From the NCBI GenBank assembly GCA_910584575.1, contig CAJUBG010000050.1:1-28824 (forward strand): 28,824 nt of DNA. The letters run 5' to 3'. The notes under the pieces are model-generated. The model saw nothing but the letters and a program-made list of their open reading frames with translations. It was not told the DNA's origin and made no database searches. Below, piece by piece: positions 7,100 to 14,975 of the stretch (the stretch's first letter is position 1; every line of letters starts with the position of its first letter). Source of the DNA: an uncultured Dorea sp. (GTDB lineage: Bacteria > Bacillota > Clostridia > Lachnospirales > Lachnospiraceae). The position numbers were made by a program, and so were the translations under genes.

Positions 7100-7426
7100 A
7101 TGGCATCAAAAATTGAATTTGTAGAATATATTGCAGACCAGCTTCACGAGGCCGGAGACATTACATACAGAAAGATGTTCGGAGAATATGGAATCTACTG
7201 CAACGGCAAGATTTTCGGCGTAATCTGCGACGACCAGCTATTCCTCAAGATTACCAAGGCAGGACAGGAGATACGCCCTGATTTACCCAAGGCGCCGCCC
7301 TACGAAGGGGCGAAAAATTATTTCCTTGTGGAAGATGTGGAGGACGCAGAAGCATTGACGAAGCTTGTAAAAGCAACATACCATGAGCTTCCAGACCCTA
7401 AGCCCAAAAAGCGCAAGACGAAATAA
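7100..7426 (+). CDS. TfoX/Sxy N-terminal domain protein
   Basis: This 108-aa protein is a stand-alone TfoX-N domain: EYIADQLHEAGDITYRKMFG, then YCNGKIFGVICDDQLFLKIT, then PYEGAKNYFLVEDVED. Full-length TfoX/Sxy regulates competence in gamma-proteobacteria, but isolated N-terminal domains are widespread in Firmicutes and their role is not known; a competence function should not be assumed. The C-terminus is a basic tail (KPKKRKTK). The gene is 33 bp after the WYL regulator and 30 bp before the next response regulator, with ribosome sites but no separate promoter that I can see. Confidence 0.88.
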   Translation: MASKIEFVEYIADQLHEAGDITYRKMFGEYGIYCNGKIFGVICDDQLFLKITKAGQEIRPDLPKAPPYEGAKNYFLVEDVEDAEALTKLVKATYHELPDPKPKKRKTK

Positions 7427-7456
7427 GCACATACATGAAGAAAGGGAATAGACGCC

Positions 7457-8137
7457 ATGCAGAAAATACTGTTACTGGAGGATGACAAGAGCTTAAACCG
7501 TGGGATAACGCTGACTTTGCAGAAAGCGGGTTACGCGGTCACCTCGGCGTTTACGCTGGCGGAAGCCATGAAGTGCCTTGAGGGGGAGAGCTATTCTCTC
7601 ATTATCTGCGATATCACACTTCCGGACGGAAGCGGTTTAGAGCTAGGAAGGAAGATTCGTGAGCTTGGCAGCACATATTTTATCTATCTGACGGCGTTGG
7701 ATTCGGAGATTGATATGGTAAATGGATATGAGACAGGGGCGGACGATTATATTACGAAGCCATTTTCCCTGATGGTGCTGGTATCCAAGGTAAACGCCCT
7801 TATGAGACGGATTGACAGCACAGAAGAATATAAGAACATTATGGTATGCGGGGATATAGAGCTTAATTGTCGGGAGATGAAGGTGTATCAAAGAGGCAGG
7901 GAGGTATCGCTTAGCAAGAAGGAGATGCAGCTATTGACCTATCTCTGGGAGAACGGGGGACAGATTGTATCCAAGGACAGTATTTTAGAGCATGTCTGGG
8001 ATGTGGACGGACAGTTTGTGGATGAGAACACGGTGACAGTGAATATCAGCAGATTGAAGAATAAGCTAAAGACAGACGCGATTTCCAATGTGAGAGGATT
8101 AGGGTATATATGGACCGAAAAAGTCGTAAGAAGGTAA
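7457..8137 (+). CDS. BceR-like OmpR-family response regulator
   Basis: The 226-aa regulator has the receiver acidic pocket (E8-D9-D10), phosphoacceptor D52 in CDITLPDGSG and K101 in TKPF, then a winged-helix domain ending in NVRGLGYIW. The LPDGSG form and DENTVTVNISRLKNKL recognition-helix region are typical of the BceR/GraR/VanR-like group that responds to cell-envelope-active peptides. The kinase gene overlaps its last 28 bases. The matching transporter genes follow the kinase. An inverted repeat related to the known BceR box lies before the transporter ATPase at 9348-9373 and is the expected target. Confidence 0.92.
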   Translation: MQKILLLEDDKSLNRGITLTLQKAGYAVTSAFTLAEAMKCLEGESYSLIICDITLPDGSGLELGRKIRELGSTYFIYLTALDSEIDMVNGYETGADDYITKPFSLMVLVSKVNALMRRIDSTEEYKNIMVCGDIELNCREMKVYQRGREVSLSKKEMQLLTYLWENGGQIVSKDSILEHVWDVDGQFVDENTVTVNISRLKNKLKTDAISNVRGLGYIWTEKVVRR

Positions 8138-9336
8138 GAAAATATATCATCATTTATCTTGTATTTTTTGTGCTTTTTTCGGTATTTATGTTCGCCCTGG
8201 AAAAATATGAGGTTATGAATGACCGGCAGAGGATGTATGGGCTGATTGCGGTGCATCCTGAGCTTGAGGCGGAAATCATAGAGGCATGGGAGAAGCCGGA
8301 GTATGATAAGGACAACAGTGACCAACTGAAAATCTTAAAAGACAAGTACGGTTATGAGGAAGACAGTACCGCTGCCCATAAGCCATGGCGGATATTCTGG
8401 GGAGCCGGCATACTGGCAGGATTATTGGCGATAGCGTTGGCAGGGTATTGGGATTGCAGAAAGCGGGATGATTCCAGGGAAAATCTTCTCATACTGCACG
8501 AGAGCCTGGAACAATTCCGGAGAGGGGAATTTGGAGACATTCCGGATTACGAAAAGGATTACAGTGTGAATTCGGAGGAATGGCGGAAAGTGTGGGAAGC
8601 GCTGAGGGAGTTGGGCGTATATTTTGCGGCATTGAAACGAGCGTGCCAGGAAGAAGAAGACAGCACTAAGGCTCTGATTACGGACATCTCGCACCAGCTA
8701 AAGACGCCTCTTGCGTCCCTTAGGATGAGTTATGAGCTGGTATCTGATTATCAGCTTACCAGTAAAGAGCGTCTGGAATTCCATGAGCAGGAGGAAAAGG
8801 AAATCGAGAAGCTGGAGGTACTTTTGAAGGAGTTGGTCAACCTGTCGCGGTTGGAAACCCGTATGATTCAGATTAAGCCTGTCCCTGCAAGCCTGAAAAA
8901 GACGATTGCGGGGGCTGTGAGCCAGATTTACATGAAAGCCAGGAACAAGGATATTGAGCTTCGGGTGGAGATAGAAGAAGACATGGAAATCTGCCACGAC
9001 GGGAAATGGACGGAGGAAGCCTTTGTCAATGTGCTTGACAATGCTGTGAAGTATTCAGGAGAGCATACGAAAATAACGGTGCGTGTGAAGCCTCTGGTTC
9101 GGAATGTCCTGATTGAGATAGAGGACGAAGGAATCGGGATACAGAAGGAGGAATTATTTAGAATTTACCACAGATTCTACCGCGGAGAGAACGCGAAAAA
9201 GATGGCGGAGGAGGGCGCAGGCGTGGGCCTGTATCTTGCAAGGATGATACTGGAACGCCAGGGCGGAACCATTTCTGCTAAGACGAGGCCGGAAAAAGGC
9301 GCGGTATTCCGGATTACACTACCAAGTCGGGGATAG
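8110..9336 (+). CDS. Sensor histidine kinase paired with the BceR-like regulator and FtsX-type transporter
   Basis: The 408-aa kinase has membrane segments at about 12-30 and 94-113 that flank an acidic extracytoplasmic region of ~60 residues. The cytoplasmic part contains phosphoacceptor H195 (DISHQLKTPLASL), N-box NVLDNAVKYS, G1 EDEGIGI, F-box IYHRFYRGE and G2 GAGVGLYLARMI. The ATG at 8110 lies inside the regulator gene, preceded by AGGATTAGGG, and is immediately followed by a basic segment and the first membrane helix, so it is the best start. Small-loop kinases beside MacB/FtsX transporters usually detect peptide antibiotics, in the Bce case through the transporter itself; the same mode is inferred here. 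Confidence 0.9.
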   Translation: MDRKSRKKVRKYIIIYLVFFVLFSVFMFALEKYEVMNDRQRMYGLIAVHPELEAEIIEAWEKPEYDKDNSDQLKILKDKYGYEEDSTAAHKPWRIFWGAGILAGLLAIALAGYWDCRKRDDSRENLLILHESLEQFRRGEFGDIPDYEKDYSVNSEEWRKVWEALRELGVYFAALKRACQEEEDSTKALITDISHQLKTPLASLRMSYELVSDYQLTSKERLEFHEQEEKEIEKLEVLLKELVNLSRLETRMIQIKPVPASLKKTIAGAVSQIYMKARNKDIELRVEIEEDMEICHDGKWTEEAFVNVLDNAVKYSGEHTKITVRVKPLVRNVLIEIEDEGIGIQKEELFRIYHRFYRGENAKKMAEEGAGVGLYLARMILERQGGTISAKTRPEKGAVFRITLPSRG

Positions 9337-9339
9337 CAT

Positions 9340-9412
9340 CAAAACCCTTACAAAACTGTTATGGTTTTTGTAAGGGTTTTGCAATGTTAGGCAGGTATAA
9401 TCTGGTTATAAT
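9340..9412 (+). promoter_or_regulatory. BceR-box-like inverted repeat and promoter of the FtsX-type ABC transporter
   Basis: CAAAACCCTTACAAAA (9340-9355) and its exact inverse (9366-9381) form a 16-bp inverted repeat around a 10-nt centre. Inside it, TTACA-N4-TGTTA (9348-9361) differs by one base from the published BceR-type consensus TNACA-N4-TGTAA; an outer TGTAA half-site ends at 9373. Candidate -10 boxes are TATAAT at 9396-9401 and 9407-9412, with no good -35, as expected for an activated promoter. No T-run follows the repeat, so I favour an operator over a terminator. Confidence 0.6.
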
Positions 9413-9432
9413 AAAAATGCAGGAGGTAATCT

Positions 9433-10116
9433 ATGAATACAGACAGCAGTAAGATTTTAGTGGTGGAAAATCTGGTGAAGTATTACGGGACAGGTGAAAA
9501 TCAGGTTCGGGCGGTAGACCATACGGACTTGGAAATAGAGAGAGGAAAATTTACGGCAATCGTAGGCCGTTCCGGTTCCGGAAAGTCTACGCTTCTGCAC
9601 TTGATTGGAGGTTTGGACAGACCGGATGAAGGGAAGGTATGGATAGAAGGAAAGGATATCTTTGCACTGAAGGATGACAGGCTGGCAGAGTTCCGCAGAA
9701 AAAAGATAGGGTTCATCTTCCAGGACTTTAATCTGATTCCATCGTTAAATGTGTGGGAGAATATTGTGCTTCCCTTAGGGCTTGATAACCGGAAGGTGAG
9801 AAGGGAAGACGTGGAGGAGGTTCTTGAGAAGATAGGGATTGCGGATAAAAAGGATGCCATGCCTAACGCCCTGTCAGGCGGACAGAAGCAGCGGACAGCC
9901 ATTGCCAGGGCATTGGTGACAAGTCCGGCCATGATTCTGGCGGACGAACCCACAGGGAATCTTGACTCACAGACAGAGTTAGAGGTGATGAGCCTTTTGA
10001 AAAGCTGCGTGAAGGATATGGGACAGACATTGGTTATGATTACTCATGACGAAATGATTGCCCAGATGTCGGACCGAATGATTGAGATTGAAGACGGTAA
10101 GGCGGTGAATTGCTGA
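9433..10116 (+). CDS. MacB/LolD-family ABC transporter ATP-binding protein
   Basis: The 227-aa ATPase has Walker A GRSGSGKST at about residues 49-57, signature LSGGQKQRTAIARAL, Walker B MILADEPTGNLDS and switch histidine in MITHDE. This is the standard form in Bce-like and MacB-like systems, where the ATPase drives conformational change in an FtsX-domain permease instead of classical transport. AGGAGG at 9421-9426 precedes the ATG. The TGA overlaps the permease ATG (TGATG). Its own promoter region carries the BceR-box-like repeat, so it is probably induced through the upstream two-component pair. Confidence 0.93.
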   Translation: MNTDSSKILVVENLVKYYGTGENQVRAVDHTDLEIERGKFTAIVGRSGSGKSTLLHLIGGLDRPDEGKVWIEGKDIFALKDDRLAEFRRKKIGFIFQDFNLIPSLNVWENIVLPLGLDNRKVRREDVEEVLEKIGIADKKDAMPNALSGGQKQRTAIARALVTSPAMILADEPTGNLDSQTELEVMSLLKSCVKDMGQTLVMITHDEMIAQMSDRMIEIEDGKAVNC

Positions 10117-12575
10117 TGAAGATGACAACGAGAGTCGCTTATGACAATATGAAATACTATAAGAGCAGGAATATACTCATTGGGATTGCAATCGTGCTGA
10201 CCACACTGTTACTATTTGTAATTCCTACGGTGGGAAAGGGGATGGCAGATTACCAATTTGCGGCAGTAAGAAAGATGTATCCGTCCTGGCACGCCCTTTA
10301 CCGGAATGTGGATGAGGAGACGGTCCGCCAACTGGCCGCGCATCATGATATTTCCGCATATGGACTTAGAAGTGACGCGGGGTATATGAACTTGGACGAT
10401 GCGGATGTTGCCATGATGTTTATGGACGCGAAAGGGCTTGAGTTATATAAAATGGAACTTGTGAAAGGAGGATTACCCGAACGAGAAGATGAGATTGTGG
10501 TTTCGGAGGGAATTCTTAAGGAACTGGGGCAGCAGGGGGATATTGGAGATACAATCACCGTCCCCTACCAGGTATACCGAGGAGGGGAATTGGATCTGAC
10601 AGAGACAAAGGAATTCCAAATCTGCGGATTTTTTGAAGACAGCGACAGCAATCTGGAGAATCGGATCTATACGTCCCTGGTATCAGAAGCATTTTTGAAG
10701 GAGGAGGTTCCAAAAGAAGATATTGCCTATCGCTTTCTTTTACAGATTAATGATTCGGATAAAACCACGACAGATAATATAGAAGAAACGATTAAGAACA
10801 TTGCCGGCCAATTTGGAATCTCGGAAAATGAAACGAATATCAATATGGAGTATCTGGCGGCCAACTATATAGATCCTGTTACCATACCTGCGGTTATTGT
10901 GATTATGGCGATTATCATGCTGGCGGGAATCATTACCATTTACAGTATCTATTATGTTTCTATGAACCAGAGGATTCAGGAGTTTGGAAGGCTTAAGGCA
11001 ATTGGCGCCACGAGGCGTCAGATTAAACAGATTGTGCTGCGTGAGGGCTTGTGCGTAGCAGCCTTTGCGATTCCGGTTGGTTTAGCGCTTGGCACGCTGT
11101 CATCCAAGGCTGTCATGTCTCTTTTTATACGTATGTTCGGTGATGAGAGCGAGTTTATGAGAGCTATGGGAGAAATAGTGGCAAGCGGCGAGGTATCCCT
11201 CTTTTATTGGTGGGCGTATCTGATTGCGGTAACAGTGACCTTATGTACCGTATATATTTCTCTGCTTCGTCCCATGCATAAGGCGGCAAAAATCTCTGAA
11301 GTAGAGGCAATGCGCGCCCAGGGAACAGGAAAAAAGGTTCGCAGCAGCAGAAAAGGCTATGAATATATTACCATCGGACGTCTGACCTTAAGAAATCTGA
11401 TGGATAATAAGAAGAAAAGCGCGATTACGATCATTTCCATGGCGGCTACGGGTGTATTTTTGATGGTGGTTGCCACGGTGCTTTCCTGTGCGAACCCAAG
11501 GGAGAGCGCCGACAGCTCAATGGTAGGCCAGTACGAGATTTCGCCCATTATAGAGGAGAATGACAAGGAGCATCCGGAACTAAAATGGTCGGAGGTACAA
11601 AAGGATAACCCCATGGATGAGACATTAAGGCAGCAGATTGAGAAGCTTCCTGGGGTAGAGAAGGTTGATACATTTTCCTCAATCAAAGTAACAGGCGACA
11701 TGTTTATGGAGGGTGATTCTAATGCAATCAACGGAGTTCCGGAGGAATATGCAAAAGAACTGGAAAAGGGGATTGAGAGAGGAAAGGTGACCTATGAGGA
11801 ATTGAAATCCGGAGATAAGGTGATTATGGATAGTGCGTTAAACCACTGGTATCCGGATTTGGACGTGGGAAGCAAGCTTAAGCTGACGGTTCATGACGGG
11901 GACCGAGAGTATGAGAAGGAGGTTGAGATTGCGGCAGTCGGGAATTACAGGAGTGGACTGACGAACTATGCCTGGCTGATTATGGCAAAAGAAGCGGCAG
12001 ACCGGTTATGTGAAAATAATGCAGACATGTATTTCCACGTAATTGCGGATAAGGATTATGACCAGACGCTTTTCGAGTCTTTAGAGGAAATCGTAAAGTC
12101 ATCCGGAAAGATTCAGATGGAAACCTGGAAAAGTCGGTATGACAACTGGAAATCAGCCATGGCGACCACCAGCGGCGCCACCTATGCGTTTCTTGGGATT
12201 CTGGCATTGATTAGTGTGATGAATCTGGTTAATACCATGTTAAACAGCGTCCATGTGCGAAAGAAAGAGCTTGGCATGATGCAGGCCATTGGAATGTCTG
12301 ATTCGCAGCTTATGAAAATGCTCCAGATGGAGGGGCTTTTCTACACAGCAGGCACGCTTCTGATATCCGTGGGACTGGGAAGCATCCTTGGATATCCCTT
12401 ATTCCTGTACGCAAAGAAGGATGGGATGTTTAATATTACAACTTATCATTATCCGGCGGCGGCAGCTCTTATCGTGACGGTTGTACTAATCCTGCTTCAG
12501 ATTCTGCTGGCAGTCGGAATCGGAAAGTCTGTGCGAAAGGATTCTCTGATTGACAGGGTACGGTTCAGTGAGTGA
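10116..12575 (+). CDS. FtsX-domain ABC permease with two extracytoplasmic domains (819 aa)
   Basis: An 819-aa membrane protein made of two similar halves. Half one has a membrane helix near residues 18-38, a large extracytoplasmic domain, and helices around 255-280, 305-330 and 365-390, ending in an FtsX core (IQEFGRLKAIGATRRQI). Half two repeats this: a helix near 435-455, a second extracytoplasmic domain, and helices near 685-705, 740-765 and 780-805 with the matching KKELGMMQAIGMSDSQL. Eight helices with two outer domains differ from BceB, which has ten helices and one large loop. The start is ATG 10116 overlapping the ATPase stop. It is probably a peptide resistance or sensing transporter. 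It ends 2 bp before the convergent AraC gene. Confidence 0.9.
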   Translation: MKMTTRVAYDNMKYYKSRNILIGIAIVLTTLLLFVIPTVGKGMADYQFAAVRKMYPSWHALYRNVDEETVRQLAAHHDISAYGLRSDAGYMNLDDADVAMMFMDAKGLELYKMELVKGGLPEREDEIVVSEGILKELGQQGDIGDTITVPYQVYRGGELDLTETKEFQICGFFEDSDSNLENRIYTSLVSEAFLKEEVPKEDIAYRFLLQINDSDKTTTDNIEETIKNIAGQFGISENETNINMEYLAANYIDPVTIPAVIVIMAIIMLAGIITIYSIYYVSMNQRIQEFGRLKAIGATRRQIKQIVLREGLCVAAFAIPVGLALGTLSSKAVMSLFIRMFGDESEFMRAMGEIVASGEVSLFYWWAYLIAVTVTLCTVYISLLRPMHKAAKISEVEAMRAQGTGKKVRSSRKGYEYITIGRLTLRNLMDNKKKSAITIISMAATGVFLMVVATVLSCANPRESADSSMVGQYEISPIIEENDKEHPELKWSEVQKDNPMDETLRQQIEKLPGVEKVDTFSSIKVTGDMFMEGDSNAINGVPEEYAKELEKGIERGKVTYEELKSGDKVIMDSALNHWYPDLDVGSKLKLTVHDGDREYEKEVEIAAVGNYRSGLTNYAWLIMAKEAADRLCENNADMYFHVIADKDYDQTLFESLEEIVKSSGKIQMETWKSRYDNWKSAMATTSGATYAFLGILALISVMNLVNTMLNSVHVRKKELGMMQAIGMSDSQLMKMLQMEGLFYTAGTLLISVGLGSILGYPLFLYAKKDGMFNITTYHYPAAAALIVTVVLILLQILLAVGIGKSVRKDSLIDRVRFSE

Positions 12576-12577
12576 TT

Positions 12578-13654
12578 TTAGCCCTTCTTGCGGTATCTCG
12601 AAGGGGTTGTGCCGTATTTTTCCTTAAAAATCTTATAGAAGTATCCTTTGTTGTGATATCCAACAAGCTCTGTAATCTCCTCCACACTCCGGTTGGAGGA
12701 GATTAGCATATGTTCAGCATGTTCAAGGCGAAGCTGCTGCACATAGTCGGAGTAGGTAAGTCCGGTCTTGTTTTTGATAATCCGGTTAAAATAATCCTCC
12801 TGAAAATGGAATTCTTTTACCAGCTCATGAATGGTAACTGTGGCGTAATGGCGTTTGATGTAGTCTGAAATCTCCTCAAAAATAATCCAGTTCATGGTTT
12901 TTCTCAGTTCTTTGGACAAAGAAAAATCGTACTTTGTGCTGATTATCCGGAAGATGCGAAGCAGAAGCCCCTTACAGATATAGTGATAACCGATTCTGCC
13001 GTGGTACAGCTCGTTAAGCAGAAGGGACAGGCATTGTTCTAATTCTTCTGTGGCACAGGAGTCTGAACCAGGGCGGAAATGCAGGTATTGCTGCAAATCC
13101 TTTTGTTTCAGGAGTGCGGCTTGCAGAAAAGAGATAATCTTCTGCGCGGCAACATTTTCATCCATAATCTCGGCAAAAATATCATTGGCAATGCCAAGAA
13201 ACAGAACGATGGCAGGCTTCTCAAGAAGATAATCCTGGTGCAGACAGTTCTTATCAATCAGGCACAGCTCTCCCTTGGAAAACACGATGTCGCGTCCCAG
13301 GATTCGCTGGCGGAATTCGCCTTCTACCACGTAAGCCAGTTCGATATAGTCGTGTGTATGTAGTTGCGTCTTTGTACCGGAGGTAAATGGCAGTTGATAG
13401 CAGAAGCGCTCAGGCGCAGGGCAGAGGGTGGCGCGCAAGACCGGCAATGGGCGCTCTGGCTCTGAGGAATTGGCAGAGCCAATGTTCCAGCACAGGGCAA
13501 AAATCCGTTCGCTTGGGGGTAGGGGATAGGTCTTGACCTCCTGGGACAGCTTTGCGTATTCCGGACATACCAGGCGAGGCCCAAGCTTGTGTTCTTGAGG
13601 CAGTAGCCTGCTTTCGGTTGTGGTTATATGGCTGCATAAATTAGACAGAGTCAA
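12578..13654 (-). CDS. AraC-family transcriptional regulator with N-terminal cupin
   Basis: A 358-aa regulator. A cupin-type sensing domain spans about 90-180 (HTHDYIELAYVVEGEFRQ, KGELCLIDKNCLHQ), and the C-terminal ~100 residues contain the two AraC helix-turn-helix motifs, ending in VGYHNKGYFYKIFKEKYG and TPSRYRKKG. I start it at TTG 13654 because GGGGG at 13663-13667 is correctly spaced before it. It lies 30 bp downstream of the ECF-type S component on the same strand with no terminator between, so it can be transcribed from the cobalamin-riboswitch promoter. Its ligand is unknown; a sugar role near the arabinose genes is not supported, because that operon lies over 3 kb away behind other genes. 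Confidence 0.88.
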   Translation of the reverse strand: MTLSNLCSHITTTESRLLPQEHKLGPRLVCPEYAKLSQEVKTYPLPPSERIFALCWNIGSANSSEPERPLPVLRATLCPAPERFCYQLPFTSGTKTQLHTHDYIELAYVVEGEFRQRILGRDIVFSKGELCLIDKNCLHQDYLLEKPAIVLFLGIANDIFAEIMDENVAAQKIISFLQAALLKQKDLQQYLHFRPGSDSCATEELEQCLSLLLNELYHGRIGYHYICKGLLLRIFRIISTKYDFSLSKELRKTMNWIIFEEISDYIKRHYATVTIHELVKEFHFQEDYFNRIIKNKTGLTYSDYVQQLRLEHAEHMLISSNRSVEEITELVGYHNKGYFYKIFKEKYGTTPSRYRKKG

Positions 13655-13684
13655 AGCGATATCCCCCTTGGGTATAATAAAAGA

Positions 13685-14203
13685 TTACATGTTCTTTGAG
13701 TTCATCTGGGACAACTTCCCAATCAGTGCGCAAAGAGGCCGGTAGCAGACTAACGAGACGGCAATATTTCCCCCACAGTGGAGCAGGTCGAAGGGGATTC
13801 CGGACACCCAGTAGGAGAAGCCGGCTGCCCATCCCCCTGCCAAAAAGTAGGGGATGGAATACAAAAAGCCAAAGGAAAGCCCATATGCCCCAAGGATGGC
13901 GCTGGTCGTAAGGACTGACGTTTGCCGCTTTTTATTTAACAGGACAATCAGCGCCAGAATACTCCATATGTACAGGTAGCCGAACCACCACAGACCAACC
14001 CCATAGATACATCCCTCCAGAAATACGAATACATAGATGATAAAGAATACCTTTTTTCGGTATACCTGGGTATATATGTATATTAGAAGGGACACGATTT
14101 CTATATTGGGAAGGTAGGACATGCCCACCTGCCCAATGAGCAGGATTGCGCTCAGAAGCGCCATGCTCACCAGTTCTCCTGTATTGACTTTACGCATTGT
14201 CAT
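13685..14203 (-). CDS. ECF-type transporter substrate-binding (S) component, probably cobalamin
   Basis: This 172-aa membrane protein has five to six hydrophobic segments and the ECF S-component features: a short basic N-terminus, ELVSMALLSAILLIGQVGMSYLPNIEIV in helix 1 and loop, aromatic helices, and a WVSGIPFDLLHCGGN region near the C-terminus. S components bind a vitamin or metal and recruit a shared energising module encoded elsewhere. The assignment to cobalamin comes from context: a cobalamin riboswitch heads the transcript and a DUF4430 gene, a domain related to the C-terminal part of transcobalamin, lies 2 bp upstream. AGAAGGA serves as ribosome site inside the end of that gene. Confidence 0.75.
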   Translation of the reverse strand: MTMRKVNTGELVSMALLSAILLIGQVGMSYLPNIEIVSLLIYIYTQVYRKKVFFIIYVFVFLEGCIYGVGLWWFGYLYIWSILALIVLLNKKRQTSVLTTSAILGAYGLSFGFLYSIPYFLAGGWAAGFSYWVSGIPFDLLHCGGNIAVSLVCYRPLCALIGKLSQMNSKNM

Positions 14204-14205
14204 TT

Positions 14206-14619
14206 TTAATATCCTTCTGTCAATGTTAATTCAAACTTCTCCCCGTCTTCAATCGGCGTCTGGTCAGCGGAGGTGTTAAGCGCTTCGCCGCCCTTGGTAA
14301 TGCACCACCATTGCTCTTTGGAATCGTCGGCTGTCTCGCCGTCTACGGAGGTGATAAACATTCCGAATTCGCCCTCGGTTCCTTCTACAAGTTCTTCACT
14401 CTTTAATACCTCTCCAAGATAAGCTGCGTCTGTCTGGTAGACGAAGTCCTTGGAGGATTTATCGGCGTGTACCACGGTTACGGTAATCTCCTTAGCGCCG
14501 GTCTGGCCTTTAGGCATAAATACCTTGTAGATGCCAAACATGGCGACTGCGGCGATAAGAACCGCTGCGATTAGAATGATTGCTTTTTTGCTGGATTGTT
14601 TTTGTGTTTTCTGTTCCAT
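14206..14619 (-). CDS. Membrane-anchored DUF4430 (transcobalamin-C-like) protein
   Basis: The 137-aa product has a lysine-rich N-terminus and one membrane helix at about 13-31 (IILIAAVLIAAVAMFGIYKVF), then an extracytoplasmic DUF4430 domain: YLGEVLKSEELVE, FGMFITSVDGETAD, SKEQWWCITKGGEALNTSAD and the terminal GEKFELTL strand. The WW segment and G-x-A-x-x-x-S-A-D loop are hallmarks of this domain, which resembles the C-terminal lobe of transcobalamin and intrinsic factor. No lipobox cysteine is seen, so it is anchored by the uncleaved helix. Under a cobalamin riboswitch, and next to an ECF-type S component, it probably captures corrinoid at the cell surface. Confidence 0.85.
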   Translation of the reverse strand: MEQKTQKQSSKKAIILIAAVLIAAVAMFGIYKVFMPKGQTGAKEITVTVVHADKSSKDFVYQTDAAYLGEVLKSEELVEGTEGEFGMFITSVDGETADDSKEQWWCITKGGEALNTSADQTPIEDGEKFELTLTEGY

Positions 14620-14674
14620 TTCTTTTGTTCCTTTCTTTTTTGAGTTTGAATATCATTGCAAGATTTCCAAAGAA

Positions 14675-14704
14675 ACAAAAAAGTTTGCTTATTTAAGCAA
14701 ACTT
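14675..14704 (-). terminator. Intrinsic terminator in the cobalamin-riboswitch leader
   Basis: On the minus strand AAGTTTGCTT (14695-14704) and AAGCAAACTT (14681-14690) form a perfect 10-bp stem with a 4-nt loop, followed by six T residues. It lies between the riboswitch and the DUF4430 start, so ligand binding most likely acts by premature termination. A CTTCC at about 14748-14752 could pair with GGAAG at the foot of the stem as an antiterminator. Confidence 0.85.
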
Positions 14705-14727
14705 CCCCCTTAATAGTGCAATAGAGA

Positions 14728-14850
14728 TAGAATGTTTCGCTTTGGACGGAAGCCCCATTCTACATATATGCAGGTAGTCTGGCTTCGGGCATGACCCTCA
14801 CAGTGACCCCATCGCTCAGGATTCTCACCTGATTCCCGCTGCATATATGC
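14728..14850 (-). promoter_or_regulatory. Cobalamin riboswitch (compact form)
   Basis: Read on the minus strand the element has the conserved core in order: GGGAATCAGGTGAGAATCC (14819-14837), GTCACTGTGA (14798-14807) and GAAGCCAGACTACCTGC (14770-14786). P1 is an 11-bp helix, CATATATGCAG (14839-14849) with CTGCATATATG (14763-14773). The peripheral hairpin between the last two core blocks is very short (GGG-TCAT-GCCC). A further stem, TAGAATG/CATTCTA (14728-14734 with 14756-14762), follows and may be the kissing-loop hairpin or part of the switch. It precedes a leader terminator and B12-uptake-type genes. Confidence 0.9.
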
Positions 14851-14915
14851 GTAGATTTTCTATATAAGCACAATGATATGCAAGAATCGCCTACTATTCG
14901 GCAATCCCTGATGAG

Positions 14916-14944
14916 ATAATACTATAAAATATGATGATATTCAA
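14916..14944 (-). promoter_or_regulatory. Promoter of the cobalamin-controlled operon
   Basis: On the minus strand TTGAAT (14939-14944), a 17-bp spacer and TATTAT (14916-14921) make a good sigma-A-type promoter. It lies about 65 bp upstream of the riboswitch core. Between 14851 and 14915 there is a transcribed leader with a weak hairpin (GCC/GGC near 14890-14902) and no gene. Confidence 0.65.
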
Positions 14945-14975
14945 GTTATTTTTTAGTATTTATTGGTTATTGCGG

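Noticed and set aside
7100..7426. Competence regulator Sxy/TfoX
   Set aside because: Only the N-terminal domain is present; stand-alone copies in Firmicutes have no shown competence role. Likewise the ComFB-like domain at the other end of the window is not evidence for a competence locus.
9340..9381. Inverted repeat taken as a Rho-independent terminator for the regulator/kinase genes
   Set aside because: No T-run follows the right arm (GCAATG comes next), and the half-sites fit a BceR-type operator at a sensible distance from a -10 box. Kept as an operator, with termination left as a test.
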